Assembly: GCA_003211515.1 (NCBI GenBank)
Contig: QCSN01000017.1
Location: 1-35,695 of the forward strand
From: Synechococcus sp. AG-670-F04
Lineage (GTDB): Bacteria > Cyanobacteriota > Cyanobacteriia > PCC-6307 > Cyanobiaceae
Direction: 5' to 3'
Length of the DNA stretch: 35,695 nucleotides
Every line of letters begins with the position of its first letter. Positions within the stretch are counted from its first letter, which is position 1. Both the position numbers and the translations under genes were made by a program. This document shows positions 8,474 through 16,839 of this stretch, in pieces. The notes below the pieces were generated by a model. The model was not told where the DNA came from. It made no database searches and saw only the letters and a program-made list of their open reading frames with translations.

Positions 8474-8709
8474 TGTCCCGTCTCTTTCTAATCCTGATGA
8501 CAGCGTTTGTGTCCTGGCTGGGCATTTGGTCCGCCAGGACCAATCCCTCTGTCGGAACTCTCGGTGATCGTTCAACCACGTCTGGATCGAATCGCTCCAG
8601 TGGCGTTTACTACCGCGGTGGTTACACCAATGGTGTTTGGGTTTCTACAAGCCCACGCGGTACAGCATCAGGATTTTCCGGCCGTGGGCCCCGTTCAGGA
8701 GTGAAGTGA
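8473..8709 (+). CDS. Short Gly/Ser-rich exported or membrane-anchored protein
   Basis: A 78-residue protein with an N-terminal hydrophobic helix (LFLILMTAFVSWLGIW, residues 4-19), followed by about 55 residues dominated by Ser, Gly, Thr and Arg (SSGVYYRGGYTNGVWVS, FSGRGPRSG). The tail looks flexible and basic, and would lie outside the membrane if the helix is a signal or anchor. Translational coupling is suggested at both ends: its ATG overlaps the previous TGA, and its own TGA (8707-8709) overlaps the GTG start of the next gene at 8706. No family recognised. The strict overlaps argue that it is a real member of the operon. Confidence 0.7.
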   Translation: MSRLFLILMTAFVSWLGIWSARTNPSVGTLGDRSTTSGSNRSSGVYYRGGYTNGVWVSTSPRGTASGFSGRGPRSGVK

Positions 8710-10238
8710 CCTCGGTCATTTTCTCAACCCGACAAGTCCGAGCGTTGCTTGTGACCGCGATGGTTTCATCTGCGGTAGGGCTTGTTCTCGAATTGTTGTT
8801 GGTCACAGAAGCCTCGTACCTCGCTGGTGATGCCACCCTTGCGACCGGTGTTGTTGTTGGCTCCTTTCTCGCCTCCATGGGTCTTGGCGCCTGGCTGACC
8901 CAGTTCATCGCAGACGTCCAGCGGCCCCATCAAATTCTCCTTAACAGTCTTCTTCAGGTTGAACTTCTTCTCTGTCCCCTCTGTCTTGTTGGGCCTCTTG
9001 GACTGTTTCTCCTGTTCTCTGTGGATGGGCCACTTTGGCCCGCCATCGTTGTTGTAACGGTCTTTGTTGGTGTGTTGAGTGGCATGGAACTCCCGCTCAT
9101 CACGCGTCTTATTGAAACGCAGCAGAGCCTTCGGCAAGCCCTCGCTCAGGTGCTTGCTCTCGATTATTTGGGGTCGTTGATCGGCGCCTTGATGTTTCCT
9201 TTGATCCTGCTGCCTTGGCTTGGTTTGCTTCCTACCGCCGGTTTGCTTTCAGTTGTTCCGATCTGTTGCGCTGGTTGCCTTTGCCTTCATTTTCCGATGT
9301 TGCAACGTTGGCGTTGGCCAACGGTTTGCCTTCTGCCTTTGGTTGCTCTGATCGGCTCGTTGCTTGGCCCTTTGGGAAATCGAATTGAAGACAGCTTCTA
9401 CGCCGATCCTGTGATCAGCCGGTTTCAATCACGTTTTCAACGCATTGTCTTAACCAGACGTCGGGGTGATCTTCGCCTTTATCTGGATGGCGACCTTCAG
9501 TTTTCAAGTATTGATGAGTACAGGTATCACGAAGCGCTTGTTCATCCAGCCATGTCATCCCACGCACGGCCTCAGCGCATTCTCCTGCTCGGTGCGGGTG
9601 ATGGACTGGCTCTCCGTGAAATTCTTCGTTGGCCGGAGGTTGATCGGGTCGATCTGATTGAGCTTGATCCGGCCATGCTCAGATTGGCCAGACGGCATCC
9701 TCAGTTGAAGGCACTCAACAATGGTGTTCTCAATGACCCTCGTGTTCGAGTTCATGTCGGTGATGCATTTGCGTTGATTCGCCAGTTTGTTGAGCCATAC
9801 GACGTTGTAATTGCTGATTTTCCAGATCCCGACACCATTCCAATTGCCCGTCTTTACAGCGTCGCTTTTTACGCCAATCTTCTTCGCTTGCTTGCACCTG
9901 GCGGAACCATCGTGACGCAAGCCAGTACACCTTTTTTCACGCCGCGGGTGTTGGCCTCTATCGAAGCGAGTTTGCGTGAACTCTCCCTTGTGACCAGGCC
10001 CTACAGCCATACCATCCCCAGCTTTGGCCCATGGGGATTTGTGCTTGCGCATCGATCGGGTGAGTTTCATCCTTTTCGTCCTCTTCCTTTTGAAGCGCGA
10101 TGGCTCGACGCTGCACAACTCGAGCAAATCTTTGTTTTCCCAAGGGATTTCAGGCCTTCCGAATCTGATCCGGTTCTTCCGAATCGACTCTCGAGGCCCG
10201 TTCTGGTTGAATATCAAAGACAGATCAACCAACTCTGA
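8706..10238 (+). CDS. Membrane-embedded spermidine synthase-like aminopropyltransferase
   Basis: A 510-residue protein. About 210 N-terminal residues form several membrane helices, then a spermidine-synthase fold follows: LYLDGDLQFSSIDEYRYHE, RILLLGAGDGLALRE with the nucleotide-binding loop GAGDG at 296-300, IELDPAML, and VIADFPDPD. Classical soluble enzymes transfer aminopropyl from decarboxylated SAM to putrescine. In this membrane subfamily the substrate is not established, and the usual D-S/T-T-D-P gate reads DFPDPD. I place the start at GTG 8706, not at the in-frame upstream ATG, because AGGAG lies at 8697-8701 and the upstream codons run inside the preceding gene. The TGA overlaps the DUF4178 ATG (TGATG). 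Likely role: modifying a membrane or periplasmic acceptor with a polyamine group, by inference from its partners. Confidence 0.88.
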   Translation: MTSVIFSTRQVRALLVTAMVSSAVGLVLELLLVTEASYLAGDATLATGVVVGSFLASMGLGAWLTQFIADVQRPHQILLNSLLQVELLLCPLCLVGPLGLFLLFSVDGPLWPAIVVVTVFVGVLSGMELPLITRLIETQQSLRQALAQVLALDYLGSLIGALMFPLILLPWLGLLPTAGLLSVVPICCAGCLCLHFPMLQRWRWPTVCLLPLVALIGSLLGPLGNRIEDSFYADPVISRFQSRFQRIVLTRRRGDLRLYLDGDLQFSSIDEYRYHEALVHPAMSSHARPQRILLLGAGDGLALREILRWPEVDRVDLIELDPAMLRLARRHPQLKALNNGVLNDPRVRVHVGDAFALIRQFVEPYDVVIADFPDPDTIPIARLYSVAFYANLLRLLAPGGTIVTQASTPFFTPRVLASIEASLRELSLVTRPYSHTIPSFGPWGFVLAHRSGEFHPFRPLPFEARWLDAAQLEQIFVFPRDFRPSESDPVLPNRLSRPVLVEYQRQINQL

Positions 10239-10837
10239 TGACTGCTTTAATTATTGTTCTTCTTATTATCGCCCTTGTGATTTGGGTGGTCGGTTTAGAA
10301 AATCAAAAGCGCCGTCAAAAACCAAAGCCTGATCTGACTCCAAAAACACGTAACTTATTTAATTTGGAGATTGGCGACATTGTTCAATATGGATTCAAGG
10401 ACTGGGTAGTTGAATCAATCTTTTTATATGAGCAAGGAGATTATGAGTGGCGCGAGTATTTGTTGAGAGACTCGGCTGATGTGGCTTGGCTTTGCGTCGA
10501 GGAGGATGATTGGCTTGAAATTAGTTGGATGGTTCCTGTGCCTAAAGAGGACGTTGCTTTGAGTTTTCCTTTGCGTGACTCCTTAAAATTTAATGATTTG
10601 CGTTATCGGTTGGATGAAAAAGGATCTGCACGATATCAAACGATTGGTCGCTCGAATAATCAAAAAGGTTCTTCTCAATTTTATGATTACAAAGCTGATA
10701 ATGGCTCACTTCTCAGCATCGAAAGTTATGGTATTAGTCTCGATCAAGGAGATATTGAGCTTTGTTTGGGTGAGGTGATTCGAGCAGCTGACCTCACGCT
10801 TCTCCCTGGAGACGGAAAATCTGTTTATTCTTCCTAA
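10238..10837 (+). CDS. DUF4178 protein with N-terminal membrane helix
   Basis: A 199-residue protein. Residues 2-17 (TALIIVLLIIALVIWV) are one membrane anchor. The rest matches the DUF4178 pattern: LEIGDIVQYGFKDWVVES, then GDYEWREYLLRDS, VAWLCVEEDDW, and a second half with RYQTIGRSNN and FYDYKADNGSLLSIESYG. DUF4178 is known mainly as a companion of DUF350 and spermidine-synthase homologues; its activity is not known. The ATG at 10238 reuses the final A of the preceding TGA, so the two proteins are probably made in a coupled fashion. Last gene of the cluster on this strand. Confidence 0.85.
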   Translation: MTALIIVLLIIALVIWVVGLENQKRRQKPKPDLTPKTRNLFNLEIGDIVQYGFKDWVVESIFLYEQGDYEWREYLLRDSADVAWLCVEEDDWLEISWMVPVPKEDVALSFPLRDSLKFNDLRYRLDEKGSARYQTIGRSNNQKGSSQFYDYKADNGSLLSIESYGISLDQGDIELCLGEVIRAADLTLLPGDGKSVYSS

Positions 10838-10841
10838 CCAC

Positions 10842-11024
10842 TTATGTTGATCTCTTGCCTTGTTGCTCCTTAGCCTGCTCTGCTGATAATTGTTCTCGTT
10901 TTTCAATTGCTTTGATTGCTTCAAAAGCCTGACTAGTCAGGCTGGCCATGCGTGAACGGTTGTATTGCTGATAGCGGAGTGTCTCGTGGCGGTGGGAAGG
11001 AATTTGTTGTTTTTGAGTGCGCAT
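10842..11024 (-). CDS. Small charged hypothetical protein
   Basis: A 60-residue frame rich in Gln, Arg, Lys and Glu, with a helical stretch SQAFEAIKAIEKREQLSAEQ at residues 31-50 that looks like a short coiled coil. It converges on the DUF4178 gene with only four bases between the stops, a spacing seen between real genes. No Shine-Dalgarno is visible before ATG 11024. No family recognised; the alternative is a chance frame in a short gap. Confidence 0.42.
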   Translation of the reverse strand: MRTQKQQIPSHRHETLRYQQYNRSRMASLTSQAFEAIKAIEKREQLSAEQAKEQQGKRST

Positions 11025-11050
11025 AAAATCTGTGTTTCTGTTGTGAATGT

Positions 11051-11389
11051 ATGTTCATTGTTTGGCTTTCAGAGGAAAAGCTCAATCTTTTTTTACCTAG
11101 GTATCAAGTAATACGCTTTTTGAGTATCGCAGCGAACTTGGCGCTCGCCTTTGCTTTCTCTATGATGAGATTAATGTTTGGTCATTTCGGGATGGATTCT
11201 CCTCAGCATTATGAATATGACCTCACTGGATTGGATGATTCAGTTTTCCTTCGACGTGTTCGAAGTTTTTCGGCAGATTCCTCCACTGTTGAATACAAGG
11301 TTTTCGCTGCTCCTGGCATGGTCGATCCCTACACCTATGTTGTTGAAGTTCGTAAGGACTCACTTTCTAATTATCCCTGGATCGGTTAA
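11051..11389 (+). CDS. Hypothetical protein with one membrane segment
   Basis: A 112-residue frame with a hydrophobic segment at about residues 22-43 (IRFLSIAANLALAFAFSMM) and a hydrophilic tail of about 65 residues (YEYDLTGLDDSVFLRRVRSF, ending YPWIG). The tail reads as coding. ATG 11051 is one possible start, with later Met codons in the MMRLMFG stretch as alternatives. It would be a membrane-anchored protein facing the lumen or periplasm. No family recognised. It is divergent from the small gene ending at 11024 and not closely linked to anything downstream. Confidence 0.45.
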   Translation: MFIVWLSEEKLNLFLPRYQVIRFLSIAANLALAFAFSMMRLMFGHFGMDSPQHYEYDLTGLDDSVFLRRVRSFSADSSTVEYKVFAAPGMVDPYTYVVEVRKDSLSNYPWIG

Positions 11390-11550
11390 GAATTTTTCAT
11401 TTCAGATCACTTTGAGCCCTATTGATTAAGAGCAGCCATCGATGCTTGCTAGTTTTCAAATGTTATGGTTAGACCAACTCTATTGGTGACGTATTCGCCG
11501 ATGTTCTTTGTTTTTTGATCTTTGATCATTGGTATGATTTGTTCTGATGA

Positions 11551-11790
11551 TTAATCTGTAGGAAATAATTTCCAACTTGCATTGGTGGGGATATCAGGCC
11601 CTTTCTTTAAATCTTCCGGTTCAGACCACGACACCCTCCACTCAGGTACGCGGCTTGCAACATAATCAAAGTGCTCGATCCGCACACCGCCTTTCTCAGA
11701 AGCAGAGCCTGTCCAGCCGGCCATCCAGTAAGACTCGTCCTTCAGGGGGTTACCCCTCATCCAGATCCAGCATTTGTTTTTTGTCGCCAT
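11551..11790 (-). CDS. Small hypothetical protein downstream of the DNA ligase
   Basis: A 79-residue protein with many Trp residues (CWIWMRG, YWMAGWTG, WRVSW), no signal peptide and no membrane segment. It lies 90 bases downstream of the ligase stop on the same strand and could share its transcript. No Shine-Dalgarno is obvious before ATG 11790. I recognise no domain. The Trp content and clean composition make chance unlikely. Confidence 0.55.
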   Translation of the reverse strand: MATKNKCWIWMRGNPLKDESYWMAGWTGSASEKGGVRIEHFDYVASRVPEWRVSWSEPEDLKKGPDIPTNASWKLFPTD

Positions 11791-11880
11791 CCAGGATGTT
11801 GGGTTGTTCTTTCGATTCTGCCCGATCAGATGTGCTCATCTCCGATTCCGAGTCTCTTGAATCGTTGAGCAGAGGATGCC

Positions 11881-13593
11881 TCAGGACGACTTGTCACCCA
11901 CGGCTGATCGCACTGTTTTCACATTGGTATCTGTGCTCTGTTTTTCCTCGAACAGCTGTTGCGCCGTGATGAGTCGATCAGCTTGTTCTGCCAATTTATC
12001 GTGCCTCCACCTCAGGATTCGTGGAAAGCGCACGGCTAGCCCTGATTTGTGTCGTTTGGAGGGGTGAATTCCTTCAAACCCAATCTCGAAGACGAGTTCG
12101 GCTTTGACGGATCGTGCCGGTCCATACCTCTGCAATGTGTTGCGTCGTATCCAGCGATCAAGCTCAAGAATTTCTTTGTCGTTCAAGCCCGAATAAGCTT
12201 TTGCGAACGTAACGAGTTGAGGTGGTGTGTTGTTATCCCACAGACCGAATGTGTAGTCCGTAAACAGATTGGCTCTACGTCCGCTTCCCGCTTGGGCGTA
12301 GAGCAGTACGGCATCAAGAGTCATCGGTTCCAACTTGTGTTTCCACCAGTGACCTCGTTTTCGTCCACTCAAATAGGGCGAGTCTGATCGTTTGACCATC
12401 AACCCCTCTGCTTTGCGATCCCGCGCTCTGTTCCGTTCTTGATCAAGATCGTGCCAGCTTCCTAAGGTCCATGCGTGGCTCTGATCGAAGCGCCATCGAT
12501 CGGGATGTTCGAGCAGCGCCATGAGATCAGTGAGTTGTTGTTGACGGGCATGGAGCGGTTGCTCTCGGATATCGATTGCCTCGAGCTCGAGCAGGTCGTA
12601 AGCGATGAAACGAACTGGACATTCGCGTTTCAATGTTGCACCCACCGTTTTTCGGCCAAGTCGCCGTTGCAACTGGTCAAATCCCATTGGTGCCTCTTGA
12701 CCGTTTTCCCAGCAGATCACTTCTCCATCGAGAACTGTTCCAGGTGGCAGCGCTGCTCCGACTGCGATCAGCTCAGGAAAACTGTTGTTGATCAATTCTT
12801 CACCCCGACTCCACAGATAAACCGAGTCACCGCGATGGATCAGTTGACCTCGGATTCCATCCCATTTCCACTCGATCAGCCATTCTTCCGCGTCGGTGTC
12901 ATCGATGCGTTTTCGGTCCAATGGACTGGCGAGGAAAAAGGGATATGGCTTGCCACTTGATCGCTGTTCTTCTTCACAGGCTGGTGCTGTGATATTCCGA
13001 AAGTTTGCGCCTGAGGGTTCAAATCCCCCCATTAAGCGTTGCACCACCAGGCTCTCCTCAAGCTCAAAGGCCTCTGCGATTGCTCTGCTGATTAGTCCGG
13101 TGGAAACGCCCACGCGGAAACCACCCGTCATCAGTTTGTTGATCATGAAATGATCGTTATCTGGTGTCGCCTGCCACAGGGCCAGTACTGCTTCAGCTTG
13201 GTTGGCCTCTTTTAGGGTGGCGATGGATGGGAGCAGGATTTCCATCCACCAATGCAGTGGCCGATCTGCTCTGATCGCAGGAAGATCCACGTGCATTGGA
13301 GCAATCCGTTCCTTCACGCACGGCCAAAGCAAGCTGATCGTTTCCGCTGAATCTCCCACTTGGCCATGGCAGTCGTTGATCAACCATTCCGGTAAGTCGC
13401 CATGATCACGAAGAATCTCTCGCAGACGTCGACCTGTAATCAGACGTCGTCGTCGTTTACCGAGCAACAGTGTTAAGGCCCAGGCGGCATCCTCAACGGG
13501 AACGGATTTGAAATGATTCACCAAGCTCGCCACTTTGGCGGTTGTTCCCGTGAGCTGATCCAGTTGATCGAACAGGGCCAGGAATGCCTGCAT
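11881..13593 (-). CDS. ATP-dependent DNA ligase of the ligase-associated repair set
   Basis: A 570-residue ligase that seals nicks through a lysyl-AMP intermediate. An N-terminal DNA-binding-type domain (1-200) is followed by the nucleotidyltransferase domain with motif I EWKWDGIRG, where Lys243 is the expected adenylated residue. Later motifs include LDGEVICWE (motif III-like), EGLMVKR (motif IV) and WWKHKLE (motif V). The OB-fold follows, ending with FPRILRWRHDK, which I know from bacterial stand-alone repair ligases. The length is usual. This is separate from the replicative NAD-dependent ligase, which is not in the window. The MBL exonuclease lies upstream (14165-15151) and the DEXH helicase downstream (4229-6757), all on the minus strand. 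These three families are commonly adjacent; here genes intrude. The last 35 residues are polar and may be a disordered tail. Confidence 0.93.
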   Translation of the reverse strand: MQAFLALFDQLDQLTGTTAKVASLVNHFKSVPVEDAAWALTLLLGKRRRRLITGRRLREILRDHGDLPEWLINDCHGQVGDSAETISLLWPCVKERIAPMHVDLPAIRADRPLHWWMEILLPSIATLKEANQAEAVLALWQATPDNDHFMINKLMTGGFRVGVSTGLISRAIAEAFELEESLVVQRLMGGFEPSGANFRNITAPACEEEQRSSGKPYPFFLASPLDRKRIDDTDAEEWLIEWKWDGIRGQLIHRGDSVYLWSRGEELINNSFPELIAVGAALPPGTVLDGEVICWENGQEAPMGFDQLQRRLGRKTVGATLKRECPVRFIAYDLLELEAIDIREQPLHARQQQLTDLMALLEHPDRWRFDQSHAWTLGSWHDLDQERNRARDRKAEGLMVKRSDSPYLSGRKRGHWWKHKLEPMTLDAVLLYAQAGSGRRANLFTDYTFGLWDNNTPPQLVTFAKAYSGLNDKEILELDRWIRRNTLQRYGPARSVKAELVFEIGFEGIHPSKRHKSGLAVRFPRILRWRHDKLAEQADRLITAQQLFEEKQSTDTNVKTVRSAVGDKSS

Positions 13594-13907
13594 GACACAG
13601 CGCCGTTGCGCTCATCCTGACCAGTTTCTCCGGCCTGCTGTTGTGAAAATCCATGCCACAACCTTTTCTCGAGCGGTCGACTCTTGATCTGACTGTGTTG
13701 AATTTCCTCCCCCCTGAGCCGCCCTGTCGTGAGCGGCTGTCGGTTGTTGTTCCATCGGGTTTTGCATTTGGTGTTATCTCCCTTCAGGGTTCACCGTTCC
13801 ACGTCTGGTTTGAGGCAAGGTTCTGGTTGCCCTGTGCTCTGGCTGCTCATCTCCTCTGCGGCCTGATGACCATTTGGCAAGCCTCCGCTATCCATCCTTT
13901 AACAACC
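13594..13907 (+). other. Gap upstream of the ligase, no gene identified
   Basis: A 314-base stretch between the ligase start and the small gene at 13908. An open frame from ATG 13653 runs through it into that gene, but the translated part (Pro- and Leu-rich, no recognisable domain) gives no support for a longer protein. It presumably contains the ligase promoter. I see no RNA structure or repeat in it. Confidence 0.4.
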
Positions 13908-14168
13908 ATGGCCCTCCTCTGGGAGAATTTTGTTCAACAACTGAACAGCGTCCGGTCCACAGGCTCGGATCGGGCGCCGATCGCCGCTGTCGCAGGGGCC
14001 GATTCCCTCGACGACCCCAGCGACCGCCGTCGTCGGCTTGAAAAGGCATTGGAAGCGATCCAAGACAGTGGAAACGCGATGATGATTGAGTCGTTGAAGG
14101 CTGCAATTGAGGGCCGGCAGGCGAATCTCAATCTTCCTGAACTGCCCGATGGAATCGGCAAGTCCTAA
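13908..14168 (+). CDS. Small helical hypothetical protein
   Basis: An 86-residue protein with a hydrophilic, mostly helical sequence: LLWENFVQQLNSV at the start, a flexible Ala/Asp section, then RRRRLEKALEAIQDSGN and MMIESLKAAIEGRQ. No signal peptide or membrane segment. I choose ATG 13908 over the in-frame ATG 13653 because the upstream extension looks non-coding. It lies between the ligase and the exonuclease but on the opposite strand, and its stop overlaps the last four bases of the exonuclease gene. No family recognised. It may be a lineage-specific insertion into the repair cluster. Confidence 0.6.
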   Translation: MALLWENFVQQLNSVRSTGSDRAPIAAVAGADSLDDPSDRRRRLEKALEAIQDSGNAMMIESLKAAIEGRQANLNLPELPDGIGKS

Positions 14169-15151
14169 TCGGACTCCCCCTCAAACAGGGTTTCGAGCGG
14201 TTCCGCATCGATTGCTTCGCTCTCTCGCAGGTAACGGGCCAGGACGTCGCTTTGACCGTGGGTCACGTACACCTTTTTGGCTCCTGATTCGCGAATGGTG
14301 CGGAGCAGCCCGGGCCAGTCAGCGTGATCGCTCAGCACAAAACCCCGTTCATAACCGCGTCTGCGGCGGGCTCCTCGCACCGCCATCCAGCCGGAGGCAA
14401 AGGCTGTCTGTGGTGCCTTGAACCGCTTCATCCAGCTCGAGCGGTGTGCGGATGGTGGTGCCAGGATCAATCGCCCTCCCAGCGGCTCGTTGCGGGGCAG
14501 CTCACTCACGGGGCGGCTTGGTGCCATCGGGACCTTGGCCATTCGGTAGTGGCGTGTCACGGTTTCGACGGCTCCGTGGAGCAGGATTTCATCCTTCACG
14601 CCAAGGGCATGGAGTTCTGCGAGCAATCTCTGGGCCTTTCCAAAGGCGTAACAGAACAACAATGAGGGGCGAGTTTGATCTCCTTTCCACCAGTCCCTGA
14701 TGGCCATGGCAACCTCCTCGCCGCGCTGCCATCGGTAGATCGGCATCCCGAACGTGGCTTCAGTGATGAACACATCGCAAGGCACGGTCTCAAAGGGGGC
14801 ACAGCTGGGGTCGTGGTCTCGCTTGTAATCCCCGCTGACCACCCACACTTCTCCATCAGCTTCAAGTCGGATCTGGGCTGAGCCCAGCACGTGGCCTGCG
14901 CTGTGAAAGGAGACTTTGCACTGTCCCAGCCAGACTTCTTCTCCATACGGGATTGGTTGCAAGTTGATGTGCTGGCCGAGCCTTTGGCGCAGCACCCCCT
15001 CGCTGACATCCACCGCCCAGTATTGATCGCAACCAGCCCGCGCATGATCGGCATGGGCATGGGTGATCAGTGCCCTTGCGACCGGACGCCAAGGGTCAAC
15101 CCAGGCATCAGCGGCTCGGCAGTACAGCCCTTCTGCTGTGCGTTCGATCAC
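14165..15151 (-). CDS. Ligase-associated MBL-fold exonuclease
   Basis: A 328-residue metallo-beta-lactamase-fold nuclease of the beta-CASP type (TIGR04122-like, related to SNM1/CPSF-73). Metal ligands are visible: HAHADH at 31-36, then SAGHVLGSAQ, and SGDYKRDHDP with the bridging Asp. The C-terminal motifs FVLSDHADWPGL and VYVTHGQ complete the site. Proteins of this type trim DNA ends before sealing; the partner ligase is the next gene downstream on this strand, with one small opposite-strand gene between. The length is typical. ATG 15151 is a reasonable start (IERTAEGLY is the family-like N-terminus). Confidence 0.92.
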   Translation of the reverse strand: MIERTAEGLYCRAADAWVDPWRPVARALITHAHADHARAGCDQYWAVDVSEGVLRQRLGQHINLQPIPYGEEVWLGQCKVSFHSAGHVLGSAQIRLEADGEVWVVSGDYKRDHDPSCAPFETVPCDVFITEATFGMPIYRWQRGEEVAMAIRDWWKGDQTRPSLLFCYAFGKAQRLLAELHALGVKDEILLHGAVETVTRHYRMAKVPMAPSRPVSELPRNEPLGGRLILAPPSAHRSSWMKRFKAPQTAFASGWMAVRGARRRRGYERGFVLSDHADWPGLLRTIRESGAKKVYVTHGQSDVLARYLRESEAIDAEPLETLFEGESD

Positions 15152-15198
15152 GCTTCGGCTGAGATGGCTGGTGCAAGTCTGAAAGCTCCGTCACTTAA

Positions 15199-15416
15199 AT
15201 GCGCCCTTTGGTTCGCAGAAGAGGCGGCTTTTCGCTTTCTTGGTCCTTGCGGTGTTCGTTTTGCCCAGTTCCGCACTGGCTCAGAAAGAGATTCCGAAGG
15301 CGAAGGGCCATAACCAGTGTGTCTCTCCGATTTATTACGAGATGACGCCGACCAATGGTGAAGCTTGTCCCTCGGGATGGATGAATGTTGGAGCTGGCTA
15401 CTGTCGAAAGAAATAG
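15199..15416 (+). pseudogene. Small secreted Cys-containing protein with frameshifted start
   Basis: Frame 0 from about 15222 to TAG 15416 encodes a good signal peptide (RRLFAFLVLAVFVLPSSALA) followed by a mature peptide of about 44 residues with three cysteines (HNQCVSP, EACPSGW, AGYCRKK). That frame has no ATG, GTG or TTG before a TTG at 15240, inside the signal peptide. An ATG at 15199 lies one frame off and reads MRPLVRRR, the ideal basic N-region, so one missing base near 15220 would restore a complete protein. Either this is a recent pseudogene, a sequence error, or a non-standard start is used. Its promoter region would be shared with the divergent exonuclease gene. Family not recognised. 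Confidence 0.5.
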
Positions 15417-15433
15417 AGAAAGGCTGACTCTTG

Positions 15434-15459
15434 TGGAGATTGTTGAAACACAACCTCCA
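15434..15459 (+). terminator. Probable terminator hairpin after the small secreted protein
   Basis: TGGAG (15434-15438) pairs with CTCCA (15455-15459) and GTTG (15442-15445) with CAAC (15451-15454), giving a nine-pair stem with a three-base bulge and a five-base loop, followed by AATCTTTA. The T-run is short. It lies 18 bases after the stop at 15416. Confidence 0.4.
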
Positions 15460-16094
15460 AATCTTTAATTGGTTGAGCTTGTTGGTTTACATACTTGGGG
15501 TCTTTTACCACATTTTATATCGGGGAAATTTACCTAACCTGTAATAATAATTTGCTTTGCTGGAACTACTCGTGTTCTCAGCAGATTGACGTCTAGATAG
15601 CTATAAAAGCCAACAATTTTGCGCAAAAAAATTAGTAAATAAGAGCTTTTCAGTTGTCCGATTTTCTGATGTCCTAATTATCGGCGCAGTTTTCTTGCTC
15701 AGCAAAGTAAGTCTGTGTACAAGTGTTTGTTGATGACGACTCTTGTCTTGAACTATTGAAATCTGCTTCGCTTGGTATCAGGCATGATCGTTGCCTTGTT
15801 TTTGTAATTTATCTTTGTAGATTCAATAAATTGTGGTTGTAAAAATAATTTACTGATCCAATCTTCTCTTGTTGAAATTGTTTTATTTTTCTTCGCCCAA
15901 CTTCCTCTATACTTCTCTCTTTGACAAGTTATTTGTTTTATCATTTTTTCTTGTTGTTTTGTTGAGATAAACAATGAGCCTAATTTTTCCACTCTCCAGT
16001 TTTCGGAATGAAATAGTTGATGCTGTTTGAATGTTGACAACTGTCTTGTACCCGAGAACGAAGACAATCTAGATTTCTAGGAAATATCAGGATT

Positions 16095-16116
16095 TTGATC
16101 AAAGCTTTAAGATCAA
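16095..16116. repeat. 22-base quasi-palindrome
   Basis: TTGATC (16095-16100) and GATCAA (16111-16116) flank a core containing the palindrome AAAGCTTT. The shape suits a dimeric-regulator site or a cruciform, but no promoter or gene is tied to it, so no role is assigned. Confidence 0.3.
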
Positions 16117-16161
16117 TTAATTCTCTGTCAACCTAGATAATTATTGACTTCTCATACGCTT

Positions 16162-16233
16162 TTAATCCTCAGCTCCATTGAATAATGGTCCATTGCTGTT
16201 GTATGACTGGCCATTGCCATTCATATTCATCAT
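16162..16233 (-). CDS. Very short frame, 23 residues, Asn/Gly-rich
   Basis: Minus-strand ATG 16233 opens a 23-residue frame (starts MMNMNGNGQSYNSN, ends FNGAED), with AAGG eight bases before the start. Its composition is unlike the surrounding AT-rich noise. It could be a micropeptide or the surviving end of a longer protein. The evidence is weak. Confidence 0.2.
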   Translation of the reverse strand: MMNMNGNGQSYNSNGPLFNGAED

Positions 16234-16839
16234 GATGCCTTGCTAATACATCTATTCATAAAATGTTTTTTAGTTATCTTCCACCATTGAATACAAAATT
16301 TACCGCGCTTTTTGTATTGATTTACTTTAATGGCTTGTTTTCAACAATATCTTTTTTCTTGCCCAGCACATTCCAGCAGCGGATTCAACGCCGCCAGTCC
16401 CTAACAACATGATTATTGAGGCATCACTCAATCAATTTAGCTAATCTTCTACTTTTACTAAAACTTCACTTTGCTCAAAATACAATTTTTTTAAAATTAT
16501 TTTCATGGATTATTGGTCACTCATTTTATTGTCGCTCAAGCAAGCAATTTCGACGTGCCCAAATGTATGATTTGTTTTTACTTCCGTCCATCTTTTTGTC
16601 GCTACAAATAAATACTCATCGGTCTGCATGATTTTGTTCTGAGGAAAGGTCTTGAGTCATTGTTGGCTGAAAAGTTCTCATTAATATGTATCGCGATATT
16701 ATTAAGTTTGAATATTTATATTATTAATTTGGTAGGTATCGCTACTCTTTTCTGGTGTTCTCCCCGTCTGTAGTGAATAGACGACCGAGCAAGTCTGTTC
16801 CAACAGGCTGAGTAAAAATGCTCAAAATCTTGCCTGTAG

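Larger units (their letters stand above)
15460..16839. other. AT-rich gene-poor stretch
   Basis: About 1.4 kb with no gene I can support. It is clearly more AT-rich than the flanks. A 104-codon minus frame (15753-16067) and a 71-codon plus frame (16416-16631) exist but have no domain, ribosome site or convincing composition. A 23-codon frame and a quasi-palindrome are listed separately. It probably represents decayed or inserted DNA at the left edge of the Nif11/multicopper oxidase segment. Confidence 0.5.

Noticed and set aside
9555-10232. 225-residue minus-strand frame
   Set aside because: Antisense to the well-supported aminopropyltransferase; very basic, no domain.
13653-13907. N-terminal 85-residue extension of the small protein at 13908
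   Set aside because: No conserved pattern; the internal ATG 13908 begins a compact helical protein.
15753-16067. 104-residue minus-strand frame in the AT-rich gap
   Set aside because: Lys/Gln/Ser-rich with no domain, no ribosome site and no supporting neighbour; could be chance in AT-rich DNA.
16416-16631. 71-residue plus-strand frame
   Set aside because: Hydrophobic only because of T-rich sequence; no start signal or family.
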